Positions 14,229 through 23,196 are shown, numbered from the stretch's first letter. The stretch is DNA of 64,000 bases from Thermoplasmata archaeon (GCA_027315165.1 DAHUYN010000004.1:97848-161847), one strand, 5' to 3'. A program made the numbers and translations. Notes: generated from the letters alone by a model not told the origin.

Positions 14229-16913
14229 ATGGTCCAGCTGCGGCGCCTGCACCTGCGCAACCTCCGCAGCTACGAGTCGGCCGACCTCACGTTCACCCCC
14301 GGGACGACGCTCCTCGTCGGCGACGTCGGCTCCGGGAAGACCTCGGTGCTCTACGCGATCGAGATGGCCCTCTTCGGGTTCGCCGAGGTCGACCCGACGT
14401 TCCTCGTCCGCCATCAGGCGCCCGAGGCCGAGGTGCGGCTCGAGCTCTCCGGGGACGGCCACACCTACGAGTTCGGCCGACGGTTCCGGCGACGGACGCG
14501 GCGCGGCCGGGAGGTCTTCGAGCTCGAGTCGGCCTCGTATGCGGAGGACGGACGGCGGAGCTCCTACAGCGTCACCGAGATCCGCGAGCGGGCGATCCGC
14601 CTGCTCGGGTTCCCCGACAATCCGAACCCTCGGGCCCACTCCGACCTCTGGCGCTGGGCGGTCTACGTCCCCCAAGAGAAGATGCGGGAGGTCCTCGCGC
14701 AGGACCCCGAAGAGCGCCTCGAGACCGTCCGAAAGGCCCTCGGGCTCGAGCAGTACCGGACGGCGGCCGAGAACGCCCAGCTCCTTGCCGTCGACCTCCG
14801 ACGCTGGGCGGAGGGCCGGGAGGCGTCGGCGCGCGGCTACGACCACTACGAGACGGACCGGACCGCCCTCGCGGCCCGCCTCGAGGACCAACGACGGGCC
14901 GTGGCCGAATGGTCTCAACTCCAGGGACGCGAGGAGGCGACCGCGCGGACCGCCGAGGAGGAGGTCGCACGGCTCGAGGCGGAGCGCGAGCGTCTCGAGC
15001 AGGCGCGGACGCGCGAGGCCGAGCTCGCGCAGGCGCTTCGCTCGGAAGAGGAGGCCGCCACCCGTCTCGAGGAGCGCGCCGAGACCCGTCGACGCGAGCT
15101 GCGGCGGATCTCCGAACGGCTCGTAGAAGCCCCGGGTCGCCGGAGCCAGCACGACGCGCTCGCCGCCGAGCGCGCGCGCCTCGTCCAAGAGCTCGCCGGG
15201 GCGGAGGAGGAGCGCCGCACGCTGGCGGGCTCCCTCGAGGAGGCCGCGCGCCTCGAGGGCGAGCGGAGCGCCGCGCGGGAGGCCCGGGCCCATGCCGAGA
15301 GCCTCGTGCACGAGGCCCAGCGCGAGCGCGTCGAGTCGGAGGCGGAGGTCGCGCGACTCGCCGCGGACGGCCCTCAGCGGGAACCGCCGGCGCCCACGAA
15401 ACGATCCCTCCCCGAGATCGACGCGGTCCTCTCGGAGGCCCAGCGCCGTGTCGACGAGGCCGTGGCCGAGAGCGCCCGCGAGGCCCACGTCCTCGAAGAG
15501 GTCGACGAGCTGCTCTCGGCGGGGGTCTGTCCCCGATGCCATCAGCCGGTCGACCCGGTGGGCTTCCAGGGCCACCGCGCCGAGCTGGTCCACGGGGCCG
15601 AGAAGGCCCGAGGCGCCCTCGCGTCCCGACGCGAGGAGCTTCTGTTGCTTCAGGACGAACGACGCGCCCGGGAGCGCTACGAGCGGAGCCTGCAGCGATG
15701 GCAGGAGGTCGACCGGGCCCGGGCCGCCTCGAGGGAGCGGCTCGAGCGGGGACGCGCCCGCGAGGTCGAGGCGGAGACCCGTCGGGCTCGCACCTCGGAG
15801 ACCGAGGCCGCGCTCGCCGCGACGATCGCGAGGCGGGCCGGGCCCCTCGAGGCGGCCCGTCGGCGGCTCGAGGACCTCTCGGCCCTCGAACGAAGGCGTC
15901 GCTCGTGCGAGACGCAGCTCGAGACGCTCGCGGCGCCGGTCGAGGAGGACCGGCTGGCCGAGAGCACCCGTCGCCGGCTCGAGGAGGAGGCCCTCGGTGA
16001 CGCGTCGGAGCGGACCGCTCGAGAGAGCCGCCGCGCGGCGCTGGCCCTCGAGCGACGCGACCTCCAGCCCCGGCTGGCCGCCCGAGAGGAGACGCTTCTC
16101 TCGCTCCGGTCGGCGCGCGGCCGCGTCGACGCGGCCCGCCGTGCCGGCGCCGACGCCGCCCGCGAGGTCGCGCGCGCAGAGGCCGTCGCGAGCGGTCTCG
16201 AGGGGCAGATCGTCGAGGCGGACCGCCGCCTCGCCGAGCGGGGCCGGCTCCTCGAGGAGAGCCGGGCCCGGCGCGCGCTCGGCCAGTGGCTCTCCGACGA
16301 GTTCCGGACCGAGGTGCTCCAGCTGGAGCGGCGGCTTCTCGCGCGCGCGCAGGCCGAGTTCGAACGAGGCTTCGCGTCCTACTTCGCCACGCTCGTCGAG
16401 GACCCGGGGCTCACGGCCCGGTGCGACCCGTCGTTCTCGCCCTCGGTGGAGATCGACGGCGAGTGGACCCCGGTCGAGGCGCTCAGCGGCGGCGAACGGA
16501 CCGCCCTGGCCCTCGCCTTCCGGCTCGCGCTCGGCGGCGTCGTGCGCTCGGCCGGGCGGCTCGCCCTCGAGACGCTGATCCTGGACGAGCCGACCGACGG
16601 CTTCTCGCCCGAGCAGGTGAGCCGGATGGGCGAGCTCCTCGGCCGCCTGGAACTTCCTCAGGTCCTTCTCGTCAGCCACGAGTCGCAGCTCGCCGGCATC
16701 GCGGACCGGGTCGTCCGGGTCGAGAAGCAGCAGGGCCGCTCCATCCTCCGGCCCCCCGAGGGCGCCGAGGCCCCGGCCGGCGCGGACCTCGAGGCGCCTC
16801 CCGCGGGGGGCGCGCCGGGTCCGAAGCGCCGGCGTGTCCGGACCCCAAAGCTCGAGGCGAGCGCCGGCCCCGAGGGGGCTCGAGAGCCCCGCGAGCCCAC
16901 GGAAGCCCCGTAG
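14229..16913 (+). CDS. rad50: Rad50 SMC-like ATPase of the Mre11 complex
   Basis: An 894-residue ABC/SMC-like ATPase. Walker A GDVGSGKT is at residues 31-38. Two long Arg/Glu-rich coiled coils (about 180-420 and 450-690) flank the zinc hook CPRC at 434-437, which dimerises Rad50 molecules. The signature LSGGE is at 752-756 and Walker B LILDEP at 783-788, followed by the His-switch region (VSHE). All ATPase elements are intact. The ~70-residue C-terminal tail beyond the ATPase lobe is Pro/Ala/Arg-rich and probably disordered. It is coupled to mre11 (2-base gap) and forms the end-tethering and processing complex. Confidence 0.95.
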   Translation: MVQLRRLHLRNLRSYESADLTFTPGTTLLVGDVGSGKTSVLYAIEMALFGFAEVDPTFLVRHQAPEAEVRLELSGDGHTYEFGRRFRRRTRRGREVFELESASYAEDGRRSSYSVTEIRERAIRLLGFPDNPNPRAHSDLWRWAVYVPQEKMREVLAQDPEERLETVRKALGLEQYRTAAENAQLLAVDLRRWAEGREASARGYDHYETDRTALAARLEDQRRAVAEWSQLQGREEATARTAEEEVARLEAERERLEQARTREAELAQALRSEEEAATRLEERAETRRRELRRISERLVEAPGRRSQHDALAAERARLVQELAGAEEERRTLAGSLEEAARLEGERSAAREARAHAESLVHEAQRERVESEAEVARLAADGPQREPPAPTKRSLPEIDAVLSEAQRRVDEAVAESAREAHVLEEVDELLSAGVCPRCHQPVDPVGFQGHRAELVHGAEKARGALASRREELLLLQDERRARERYERSLQRWQEVDRARAASRERLERGRAREVEAETRRARTSETEAALAATIARRAGPLEAARRRLEDLSALERRRRSCETQLETLAAPVEEDRLAESTRRRLEEEALGDASERTARESRRAALALERRDLQPRLAAREETLLSLRSARGRVDAARRAGADAAREVARAEAVASGLEGQIVEADRRLAERGRLLEESRARRALGQWLSDEFRTEVLQLERRLLARAQAEFERGFASYFATLVEDPGLTARCDPSFSPSVEIDGEWTPVEALSGGERTALALAFRLALGGVVRSAGRLALETLILDEPTDGFSPEQVSRMGELLGRLELPQVLLVSHESQLAGIADRVVRVEKQQGRSILRPPEGAEAPAGADLEAPPAGGAPGPKRRRVRTPKLEASAGPEGAREPREPTEAP

Positions 16914-16922
16914 TGAGCGGGC

Positions 16923-18053
16923 TCAGGGCGTGGCGGAACGATGGCCGTGCGCGAGGCGCTCGGCGAACGCCGCCTCCGAGAGGGGAGGCACCTCGGCGAC
17001 CTTGAGGTTCTCGGCGAGGTGGGCGGGCTGCTTCTGGCCGACGAGCGCGGCGATCGTGCCCGGGGCCGATCGAGCGAACTGGAGCGCCGTCTGCGATCGC
17101 GTGAGGCCGTCGAGCGCCGGCCCGCGCTGGGCGAGCTGCCCCTGCACGAGCGGGACGCTCGTGAAGCATCCGAGCTGGTAGTGGCGTGCGCACGCGAAGA
17201 CGGTCTTCGGCTCCCCGTTCACCGACTGGCAGGCCCGCACGGCGGCCTCGGGCATCGCGAGGTTGAACGGGAACTGCAGGTAGCGGAGGCCGTGGTCCGC
17301 GCCCCCGACCTCTCGCGCGACCTCGAGGGCCTCCTCGATCTCGAGGTGCTCGGGCGCCGCCGCGGGCGATCGGAGCGCCTCCCACGTGGCGAGGCCGTAG
17401 GCCCGGAGCGCGCCGTCGTCACGGAGCTCCTCGAGGAGGCGGAACGCGTCCCCGAGGCGCGAGCGGAACTCGCTCGCGCCGACGACCGCGCGCTGGGCGT
17501 CGGGGGCGTTGTGCAGGTAGAGGAGGTCGAGCGTCTCGAGCCCGAGGTTTCGGCGGCTCCGCTCGACCTGGTCCCGGAGGTACGGCGGGGACATCGCATG
17601 AGAGCCGTCTACGATCTCGGCCGGGTCGAGGAGCCCGGGTCGTACGAGCTCGGCCTCGACCCACTCCTCCGGCGAGCGGCCCGACTCCCCGTCCGGCGCG
17701 AGATACCCCACCTTCGTGGCGACGAAGACCTCGTCCCGGGCGACCTTGCCCGAGGCGACGAGTCCGGCGAGGGCCCTTCCGACGCTGCGCTCCGCCCGCT
17801 GGTAGCGGTAGTTGATCGCGGTGTCGACGACGTTGAGGCGCCCGCTCTCGATCGAGACCCGGACGGCCTCCTCGACGGCCAGGTCCGTCGGGCGGTCGAC
17901 CCGGCCGATGTACGTGCCGAGGCCGAGCGAGGTCAGGGCCAAGCCGCCCGGCGCGTCACGGAAGTGGGCCGACGGCAACGACCGCGTCGCCACGGCGCGG
18001 TCGCGGAACCGCCGCGTCCCCTCGGGCGACGCGGCGCCCTCGAGGAGGGTCAC
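16923..18053 (-). CDS. Aldo/keto reductase family oxidoreductase
   Basis: A 376-residue (beta/alpha)8 NADP-dependent reductase. The catalytic tetrad is visible: Asp in VVDTAINYRYQRAE, Tyr four residues later, Lys in FVATKVGY and His in LLYLHN. The region after LYLHN and the C-terminal ALVGQKQPAHLAENL are typical of the nucleotide-binding end. An insertion between the Lys and His strands (DGESGRSPEEWVEAEL.. to ..HAMSP) makes it longer than the usual 300-330 residues. GTG 18053 is 26 nt from a minus-strand A/T box (18074-18083). Substrate unknown. Converges with rad50. Confidence 0.88.
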   Translation of the reverse strand: MTLLEGAASPEGTRRFRDRAVATRSLPSAHFRDAPGGLALTSLGLGTYIGRVDRPTDLAVEEAVRVSIESGRLNVVDTAINYRYQRAERSVGRALAGLVASGKVARDEVFVATKVGYLAPDGESGRSPEEWVEAELVRPGLLDPAEIVDGSHAMSPPYLRDQVERSRRNLGLETLDLLYLHNAPDAQRAVVGASEFRSRLGDAFRLLEELRDDGALRAYGLATWEALRSPAAAPEHLEIEEALEVAREVGGADHGLRYLQFPFNLAMPEAAVRACQSVNGEPKTVFACARHYQLGCFTSVPLVQGQLAQRGPALDGLTRSQTALQFARSAPGTIAALVGQKQPAHLAENLKVAEVPPLSEAAFAERLAHGHRSATP

Positions 18054-18073
18054 GCTCCGTCGAGCCGCCGCGG

Positions 18074-18083
18074 GAGAAAACCC
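18074..18083. promoter_or_regulatory. A/T box serving divergent AKR and mini zinc-protein genes
   Basis: GAGAAAACCC is centred about 26 nt from GTG 18053 on the minus strand and 28 nt from codon 18107 on the plus strand, so one box may direct two leaderless transcripts. Confidence 0.4.
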
Positions 18084-18106
18084 CTTCGCGCCGGTGCGCA
18101 GCGTTC

Positions 18107-18256
18107 ATCTCTCCCACGGGCTGCCTCGGCGGGGAGCCCACGCCGCGCCGGAAGTACGGTCACCTGCGCAAACCCATCCCGCCGGTCCCGAAGGAGAAGT
18201 GCCGATTCTGTCGGCTGCGACGGCCCTGCCCGGTCCACGGTCGGACGTCAGCGTAG
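18107..18256 (+). CDS. Mini zinc-ribbon-like protein with no ATG/GTG/TTG start
   Basis: A 49-codon frame ending in TAG, too short for routine ORF calling. It reads ISPTGCLGGEPTPRRKYGHL followed by a Pro/Lys linker, then KCRFCRLRRPCPVHG. The C-x2-C-x5-C-x2-H arrangement is a plausible zinc knuckle. The frame has no ATG, GTG or TTG upstream, yet ATC 18107 lies where a leaderless start is expected relative to the A/T box. Either ATC is used, or the base differs from a true ATG. It overlaps the ferredoxin gene tail to tail by nine bases. Function unknown. Confidence 0.38.
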   Translation: MSPTGCLGGEPTPRRKYGHLRKPIPPVPKEKCRFCRLRRPCPVHGRTSA

Positions 18257-18448
18257 CGTCGCCGCGTCGCGGGGTCGGTACCGGCCGCCCGAGAGCGCTC
18301 CGACGGGACAGTAGCTCACGCACCAGCCGCAGTCGGTGCAGTTGGGCAGGATCTTGAGCTCGTCTCGCGTGAGCTCCATCGCGTTCGGCGGGCAGACGCC
18401 CGTGCAGAGGCCGCAGAGGACGCAGCTGTCCCGGTCGAGGGCGATCAC
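18248..18448 (-). CDS. Small 2[4Fe-4S] ferredoxin
   Basis: A 66-residue ferredoxin with two complete cluster motifs: CVLCGLCTGVCP near residue 9 and CTDCGWCVSYCP near 37. Eight Cys in the classical C-x2-C-x2-C-x3-CP pattern indicate two low-potential [4Fe-4S] clusters for electron transfer. The GTG start overlaps the sufU stop as GTGA, so the gene is coupled to the scaffold gene. It may supply electrons for cluster assembly or simply be an early client. There is no membrane or signal segment. Confidence 0.9.
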   Translation of the reverse strand: MIALDRDSCVLCGLCTGVCPPNAMELTRDELKILPNCTDCGWCVSYCPVGALSGGRYRPRDAATLR

Positions 18449-18840
18449 GCCGAGGGCTCTTCCGCGGAGCCTGGGTGCAGGGCCCGGCCGAGGGCCGAGA
18501 AGCCCGTGAGGGCGCACTTGACCCGTACCGGCGAGAGCGGGATGCCGAGGAGCTGGATCACATCGTCCCGGGTCAGCTTCGAGACCTCGGCGAGCGGGCG
18601 GCCCTTGAGCCGGTCCGTGAGCAGCGAGGCGCTCGCGACGCTGATCGCGCAGCCGTCGCCATCGAACCGGACCGCCTCGACGGTCGATCGGGCCGGGTCG
18701 AGCTTGAGCTGGAGCCGGATGCGGTCGCCACAGAGCGGGTTCGACTCCTCGCCGACGAGGTCGGCGCCGGCAAGCTCGCCGAAGTTGTGCGGCGACCGGT
18801 AGTGCTGCAGGATCAGCTCCTGATACATGTCGTAGGCCAT
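18445..18840 (-). CDS. sufU: SufU/IscU-type Fe-S cluster scaffold protein
   Basis: A 131-residue IscU-fold scaffold. Three conserved Cys occur at 37 (NPLCGDR), 64 (GDGCAISVAS) and 109 (RVKCALTGF), with the Asp-x-Cys context typical of cluster or zinc binding. In SufU proteins these accept sulfur from SufS. The C-terminus is shorter than some bacterial SufU forms. First gene of a two-gene unit with the ferredoxin. A TATA-like box at 18876-18884 leaves a leader of about 14 nt. It is divergent from sufD, so the scaffold and the SufBCD complex are encoded back to back. Confidence 0.9.
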   Translation of the reverse strand: MAYDMYQELILQHYRSPHNFGELAGADLVGEESNPLCGDRIRLQLKLDPARSTVEAVRFDGDGCAISVASASLLTDRLKGRPLAEVSKLTRDDVIQLLGIPLSPVRVKCALTGFSALGRALHPGSAEEPSA

Positions 18841-18875
18841 CGGTCGTCCCCTCGACCTGTCGAACCCGGCGTCGC

Positions 18876-18884
18876 ACTATAACA
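18876..18884 (-). promoter_or_regulatory. TATA box of sufU
   Basis: GTTATAGTG on the minus strand, about 40 nt from the sufU ATG, giving a short leader. Confidence 0.5.
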
Positions 18885-18940
18885 ACTTCCCGCCGCCGCG
18901 GGCTCGCGGGCCCGGCCCGGCGGCCCCGTCTCAGGACCCG

Positions 18941-18953
18941 GCGGTGAGTACAC
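18941..18953 (+). promoter_or_regulatory. Candidate SufR-type operator upstream of sufD
   Basis: GCGGTGAGTACAC abuts the sufD TATA box. The first ten bases recur exactly at 25345 in the sufC/sufR intergenic region (12 of 13 identical overall). Assigning it to SufR is an inference. Confidence 0.4.
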
Positions 18954-18961
18954 CTTATAAA
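18953..18961 (+). promoter_or_regulatory. TATA box of sufD
   Basis: CCTTATAAA is centred 27-28 nt before the sufD ATG at 18985: one of the clearest archaeal promoters in the window and a leaderless start. Confidence 0.7.
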
Positions 18962-18984
18962 CACGTTGGCGTGCGTAAACTCGA

Positions 18985-20376
18985 ATGGCCGCGGCAGCTC
19001 CCCGCTACGAGGAGTGGGTCTCGGAGGCGACCGTCGACGAGCTGTCGGCGCGCTTCGGGGAGCCTCCCGAGGTCCGCGCCGACCGGAGGGAGGCGTTCCG
19101 GGGGTTCACCGAGCTCCCCCTCGAGCCGGACCCGCTCTACCGGAAGTACGGCTACTTTTCCGGGGTCGACCTCTCGGGGATCGAGCCTCTCGCGCGCGGC
19201 GCCCCCGTTCGGGTGCCGCCGACCGCCCCCGACACCGTCCAGCTCCTCCACGACGCCGCGGGCACGCGCGCGACCGTTCCCGAGGGCCTCACGGCGAAGG
19301 GGGTCCGGGTCGTCCCGTTCCCCGAGCTGCTCGAGGACGCCGGTGTCACGAAGGCGTTCCTCAACGGGACCGAGCCCCGCGCCGACCGCCTCACGGGTCT
19401 CGGGCTCGCCCTGCTGAACCGGGGCTACCGGCTCGAGGTCCCCGACGGGCTCGACGTCGCGGTCCGGGTCCAGGACGTGACCGTCCTGTCGGACGCCCGG
19501 GCCGCGCTCTCGGTGCGTCGATCGATCCGGGCCGGCGTCGGGGCCCGACTCCTCGTGAGCGAGGAGGTCTACACGACCGGCGGGGACGGGCATCGCCAAC
19601 GGCTCTACGGCTCCTCGACCGACCTCGAGCTCGCGCCTCGCGCCCACGCGGCGTATCTCACCGTCCACGCGCCGGACCTCGCGACGGTCTCGATCTACAC
19701 GAGGACGTCCCGCGTCGGCGATGCGGCCCGCCTCGGCTGGGTCTGGGCCGGCTTCGGCGGCCACCGCACGCGCCTCCGCAACCACACACGCCTCCCCGGC
19801 CACGGCTCGGAGGTCGAGGACCTCCAGACGTTCTACGGCGCCCACGAGCAGGCCTACGACAGCTCGGTGCGCATCACGCACGAGGGGACCGACACCCGCG
19901 GGCAGTCGGTGACGAGGGGCGTCTACAAGGACACCGCCCGGGGAATGAGCCGGGGGCTGGTCCGCATCGAGAAGGAGGCCCGGAAGACCGTGAGCTACCT
20001 CAGCGAGCACGCGATGCTCCTGTCGAAGGGCGCCCGCTCGGACACGATCCCGATCCTCGAGATCCTCTGCCGGGACGTCAAGGCGACGCACTCGACCTCG
20101 GTCGCGCCGGTCGACCCGGAGAAGGTCTTCTACCTCGCCTCCCGCGGCTTCCGGGAGAGCGACGCCATCCGGATGATCGGCGAGGGATTCCTCGCCCACG
20201 TCCTCGAGCAGGCGCCGTTCCTCGGGCTCCGCGAGAGCCTCTACCCGTTCCTCGCGGCCCGCTGGGAGGGTCGCCCCGTCGACTGGAGCCACGCGGGGAC
20301 CGTCGGGCTGCCGCCGCTCGAGTTCCGCGGGACCGGCGCGACCACCGACTGGCGCTTCGACACGAAGCTGCGGTGA
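18985..20376 (+). CDS. sufD: SufD-type Fe-S assembly protein (SufB/SufD family)
   Basis: A 463-residue member of the SufBD family, the beta-helix partner of SufB and SufC in Fe-S cluster assembly. The C-terminal core is recognisable: LPGHGSEVEDLQTFYGAHEQ, HEGTDTRGQSVTRGVYKDTAR, LSEHAMLLSKGARSDTIPILEI, then FYLASRGFRESDAIRMIGEGFL. A His in VAPVDPEKVFYLASRG replaces part of the SufB ENAL motif context, which fits SufD rather than SufB. The N-terminal 150 residues are poorly conserved, as usual for SufD. Separate promoter from sufB. The next small gene starts five bases after the stop. Confidence 0.88.
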   Translation: MAAAAPRYEEWVSEATVDELSARFGEPPEVRADRREAFRGFTELPLEPDPLYRKYGYFSGVDLSGIEPLARGAPVRVPPTAPDTVQLLHDAAGTRATVPEGLTAKGVRVVPFPELLEDAGVTKAFLNGTEPRADRLTGLGLALLNRGYRLEVPDGLDVAVRVQDVTVLSDARAALSVRRSIRAGVGARLLVSEEVYTTGGDGHRQRLYGSSTDLELAPRAHAAYLTVHAPDLATVSIYTRTSRVGDAARLGWVWAGFGGHRTRLRNHTRLPGHGSEVEDLQTFYGAHEQAYDSSVRITHEGTDTRGQSVTRGVYKDTARGMSRGLVRIEKEARKTVSYLSEHAMLLSKGARSDTIPILEILCRDVKATHSTSVAPVDPEKVFYLASRGFRESDAIRMIGEGFLAHVLEQAPFLGLRESLYPFLAARWEGRPVDWSHAGTVGLPPLEFRGTGATTDWRFDTKLR

Positions 20377-20381
20377 GACCG

Positions 20382-20702
20382 GTGCCGCTCGTCGCGCCGG
20401 AGCAGGGGCGCGAGCGGCTCCTGGCGCTCTTGCGGGAGCAGCGCGAGGGGGCCGAGGAGATCCGAAAGCTCCTGGCCGAGCCCCCCGCGGCCGTGCTTGA
20501 GCCCCTCGGGCTCCTCACCGCGCGCGACCTCCTCGAGGCCGCGCTGCGCACGACCTCGGCCGCCGACGGCGGCTCCGACGAGACGCTCGCCGCGTCGGTC
20601 GACCTGCTCTACCAGAGCGGCCTCGCGGCGATCGACCTGCTCAAGATGCACACCAAGATGCCGAAGGTGCCTCGAGGCCGGGCCTCGAGGCCCTCGGCCT
20701 AG
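20382..20702 (+). CDS. Small helical protein cotranscribed with sufD
   Basis: A 106-residue protein beginning at GTG 20382, five bases after sufD. It is predicted all-helical: GRERLLALLREQREGAEEIRKLLAEPPAAVLEPLG, then LTARDLLEAALRTTSA and DETLAASVDLLYQSGLAAIDLLKMHTKM. No metal motifs or Cys. The final MHTKMPKVPRGRASR tail is basic. Family not recognised. Its position suggests a role linked to SufD, but nothing in the sequence proves it. Converges on sufB. Confidence 0.55.
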   Translation: MPLVAPEQGRERLLALLREQREGAEEIRKLLAEPPAAVLEPLGLLTARDLLEAALRTTSAADGGSDETLAASVDLLYQSGLAAIDLLKMHTKMPKVPRGRASRPSA

Positions 20703-20723
20703 CGCGACGGCGGGGCGGGCCGC

Positions 20724-22134
20724 CTATCCGACGGCTCCGCTCATCTCCATCTGGATGAGCCGGTTCAGCTCGAGCGCGTAGTCGACCGGGAGCTCCTTGG
20801 AGAACTCGGCGAGGAAGCCCATGAGGATCAGGTGGATCGCATCGGACTCGTTCAGCCCCCGGCTCATCAGGTAGAAGATCTGCTCCTCCCCGATCTTGCC
20901 GACGACGGCCTCGTGCGTGATGGTCGCGTCCTCCTCGTGGATCTCGTTGTAGGGGTAGGTGTCGGACCGGCTGAGCTCGTCCGGGAGGAGCGCGTCGCAC
21001 CGCACGGCGGCCTTGACGCCCGTCGCCCCCTTCGAGACGTGGAGGAGCCCGCGGTAGCTCGTCTGGCCGCCCCGGATCGCGATCGACTTCGAGACGATCT
21101 TGCTCGAGGTGTCGGGGGCCGAGTGGACCGCCTTGGCCCCGCTGTCGATGATCTGACCCTCTGAGGCGAAGGCGACGGACAGGATGTCCGCGCGCGCCGC
21201 GGCCGCGGAGGTAGACCGAGGGGTACTTCATCGTGATCTTGCTGCCCATGTTCCCGTCGACCCACTCGACGAGCGCGTTCTCCTGGGCGACGGCCCGCTT
21301 CGTGACGAGGTTGTAGACGTTCTTCGACCAGTTCTGCACGGTCGTGTAGCGGACCTTCGCGTACGGCTCGGCGATGACCTCGACGACGGCGGCGTGGAGG
21401 GAGTTCGTCGAGTAGATCGGCGCGGTGCACCCCTCGATGTAGTGGAGCTTCGCCCCGCGGTCCGCGATGATCAGCGTCCGCTCGAACTGGCCGACGTTGC
21501 GCGCGTTGATGCGGAAGTAGGCCTGGAGCGGGATCCCCGCGTCGACGCCCGGGGGTACGTAGACGAAGCTGCCGCCCGACCAGACCGCCGAGTTCAGCGC
21601 GGAGAACTTGTTGTCGTTGTACGGCACGATCCGGCCGAAGTACTTGCGGAAGATCTCGGGGTACTGCTTGAGCGCCGTGTCGGTGTCGGTGAAGATGACC
21701 CCCTTCTTCTCGAGGTCCTCGCGGATCTTGTGGTAGACGGTCCCGGAGTCGTACTGGGCCCCGACGCCCCCGAAGTAGTCCCGCTCGGCCTTGGGGATCC
21801 CCAGCCGCTCGAAGGTGTTCTTGATGTCGGCCGGGAGGTCCTCCCAGCTCCGCTTCGTCTCGCCCTCGTTGAGCGGGTTCGCATAGTAGGTGTAGGCGTC
21901 AAAGTCGATCTCCTCGAGCGAGGGGCCCCAGTCCGGCATCGGGCGGTCGAGGAAGTGCTCGAAGGCGCGGAGCCGGTACTCCCGCATCCACTCCGGCTCG
22001 TCCTTGAGCTGGGAGATCTGCTCGACGATGCGTCGGGAGAGCCCTCGGCTCGTCCGGACCTTGTAGGTCTCGGGGTTCTTGAAGTCGTAGCGGGTGTAGT
22101 CGAGCGGAGTGACCTCGGAGGCCGTCTGCGCCAT
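20724..22134 (-). CDS. sufB: SufB, Fe-S cluster scaffold subunit, frameshifted in this sequence
   Basis: SufB forms the cluster-building SufBCD complex. Codons from 22134 give a canonical N-terminal two-thirds, including GGVGAQYDSGTVYHKIRED, FVYVPPGVDAGIPLQAYFRIN, HYIEGCTAPIY and TTVQNWSKNVYNLVTKRA. After MKYPSVYLRGRGAR the frame breaks in a CGCGCGCG run at about 21189-21198. The rest of SufB (ILSVAFASEGQIIDSGAK through SRGLNESDAIHLILMGFLAEF) continues in another frame to 20724. Restoring two bases would give about 470 residues, the family length. No other stop or change is seen, so either this is a run-length sequencing error or the gene is recently broken. A TATA box at 22165-22173 precedes the ATG. 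Confidence 0.9.
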
Positions 22135-22164
22135 GAGCTCTCGGGGAATTCCATCACCCGTATG

Positions 22165-22173
22165 TATTTAAAT
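22165..22173 (-). promoter_or_regulatory. TATA box of sufB
   Basis: The A/T-only string ATTTAAATA (minus strand) stands out in GC-rich DNA about 35 nt from the sufB ATG, leaving a leader near 9 nt. Confidence 0.7.
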
Positions 22174-22235
22174 CAAAGGTCGTCACGGGCGCGACAGTCC
22201 ATCGGGGGCCGGGGGGCCCGGACCCGCTAAACGGC

Positions 22236-23153
22236 TCACGAACCGGGCGGCGGCCCCGAGGCCGTCGGCTCGATCGGCCGCTCGAGCCGACGGCGCTCGG
22301 TCTTGGCGAGAAGCGCGGGGAGGCGGCGGATCACGACGGCGGCGAGCAGCACGACGGCCGAGATGCCGACGGCCACGAAGACGAGGCCCTCGAACGGGCT
22401 CAGGTAGCCCTCGGTGACGAGGACCGAGTAGAGCCCGTAGGTGACGATGACCCCGTCGACGGCCATCACGAGCCTCGAGAAGAAGTCCTTGGAGAACCGC
22501 TGGAGGAGGACCGTCCCGAGGGGCACGCCGACGAGCACCGGGAGCAGGAGCGACGGGACGAGGACCGCCGACGAGGTCGTGTAGAGGCCCAGCATCGCGT
22601 AGGCGGCGGCCGTCAGGCTCGCCTCGGCGACGCGGATCTGCGCCATCGCACAGCGGAACTCCTCCCGGCTCAGCCCCTGGTTGCGCCAGAAGAGGGCGAG
22701 CGGCGGACCCGAGATCGTCGTGAGCGCGTACAGGAAGCCGACGATCGCGCCGAGGACCGGACCCGCCCGGTGCTCGCGGCGGATCTCGCGGCGGTAGCCG
22801 AGCAGCTGGAGGACCGTGAGCGGGAGGATGAGCGCGTAGACGAAGATCCGGACGCCGGTCGCCGACAGGAGGACGAGTCCCGCGCTGCCGAGGACGACGC
22901 CGGGGAGGAGACCGACGAGGACCGGCCGCGCCCTCGCCTTCGTCGTCGCGAGGTACCTCCTCTCGCGGTAGAGGAGCGTCACGTTGACGACGAGTTCGAC
23001 GGCGACGAGGGCGGGGTTGAGGACCCGGTTCGTCGTCCAGAACAGCGCGATCGGCGTGACGATCGAGGAGAAGCCGTAGCCGACGGCGCCGTTGACGACG
23101 GCGGCGAACAGGGCCACGAGCGCCAGCTCGAGGGTCGTTGGAGAGAGGTCCAT
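22236..23153 (-). CDS. TauE/SafE-family (TSUP) membrane exporter
   Basis: A 305-residue protein with about eight membrane helices in two halves. The start, LVALFAAVVNGAVGYGFSSIVTPI, and the second-half GAIVGFLYALTTISGPPLALFW are the paired TSUP signatures. Relatives export sulfite, sulfoacetate or other sulfur-containing anions. Position between sufB and sufS makes a sulfur compound an attractive substrate, though this is context only. A minus-strand TTCATATCC box at about 23188-23196 gives a leader of roughly 13 nt. The C-terminal 30 residues are a charged cytoplasmic tail. Confidence 0.85.
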   Translation of the reverse strand: MDLSPTTLELALVALFAAVVNGAVGYGFSSIVTPIALFWTTNRVLNPALVAVELVVNVTLLYRERRYLATTKARARPVLVGLLPGVVLGSAGLVLLSATGVRIFVYALILPLTVLQLLGYRREIRREHRAGPVLGAIVGFLYALTTISGPPLALFWRNQGLSREEFRCAMAQIRVAEASLTAAAYAMLGLYTTSSAVLVPSLLLPVLVGVPLGTVLLQRFSKDFFSRLVMAVDGVIVTYGLYSVLVTEGYLSPFEGLVFVAVGISAVVLLAAVVIRRLPALLAKTERRRLERPIEPTASGPPPGS

Positions 23154-23187
23154 TCGCGTCCGCCCGCCCGCGGGGCGCGGGGCCGGG

Positions 23188-23196
23188 GGATATGAA
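23188..23196 (-). promoter_or_regulatory. TATA-like box of the TSUP exporter gene
   Basis: TTCATATCC on the minus strand, identical to the box before the Cys-rich minipeptide. Its centre is about 39 nt from the ATG. Confidence 0.45.
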
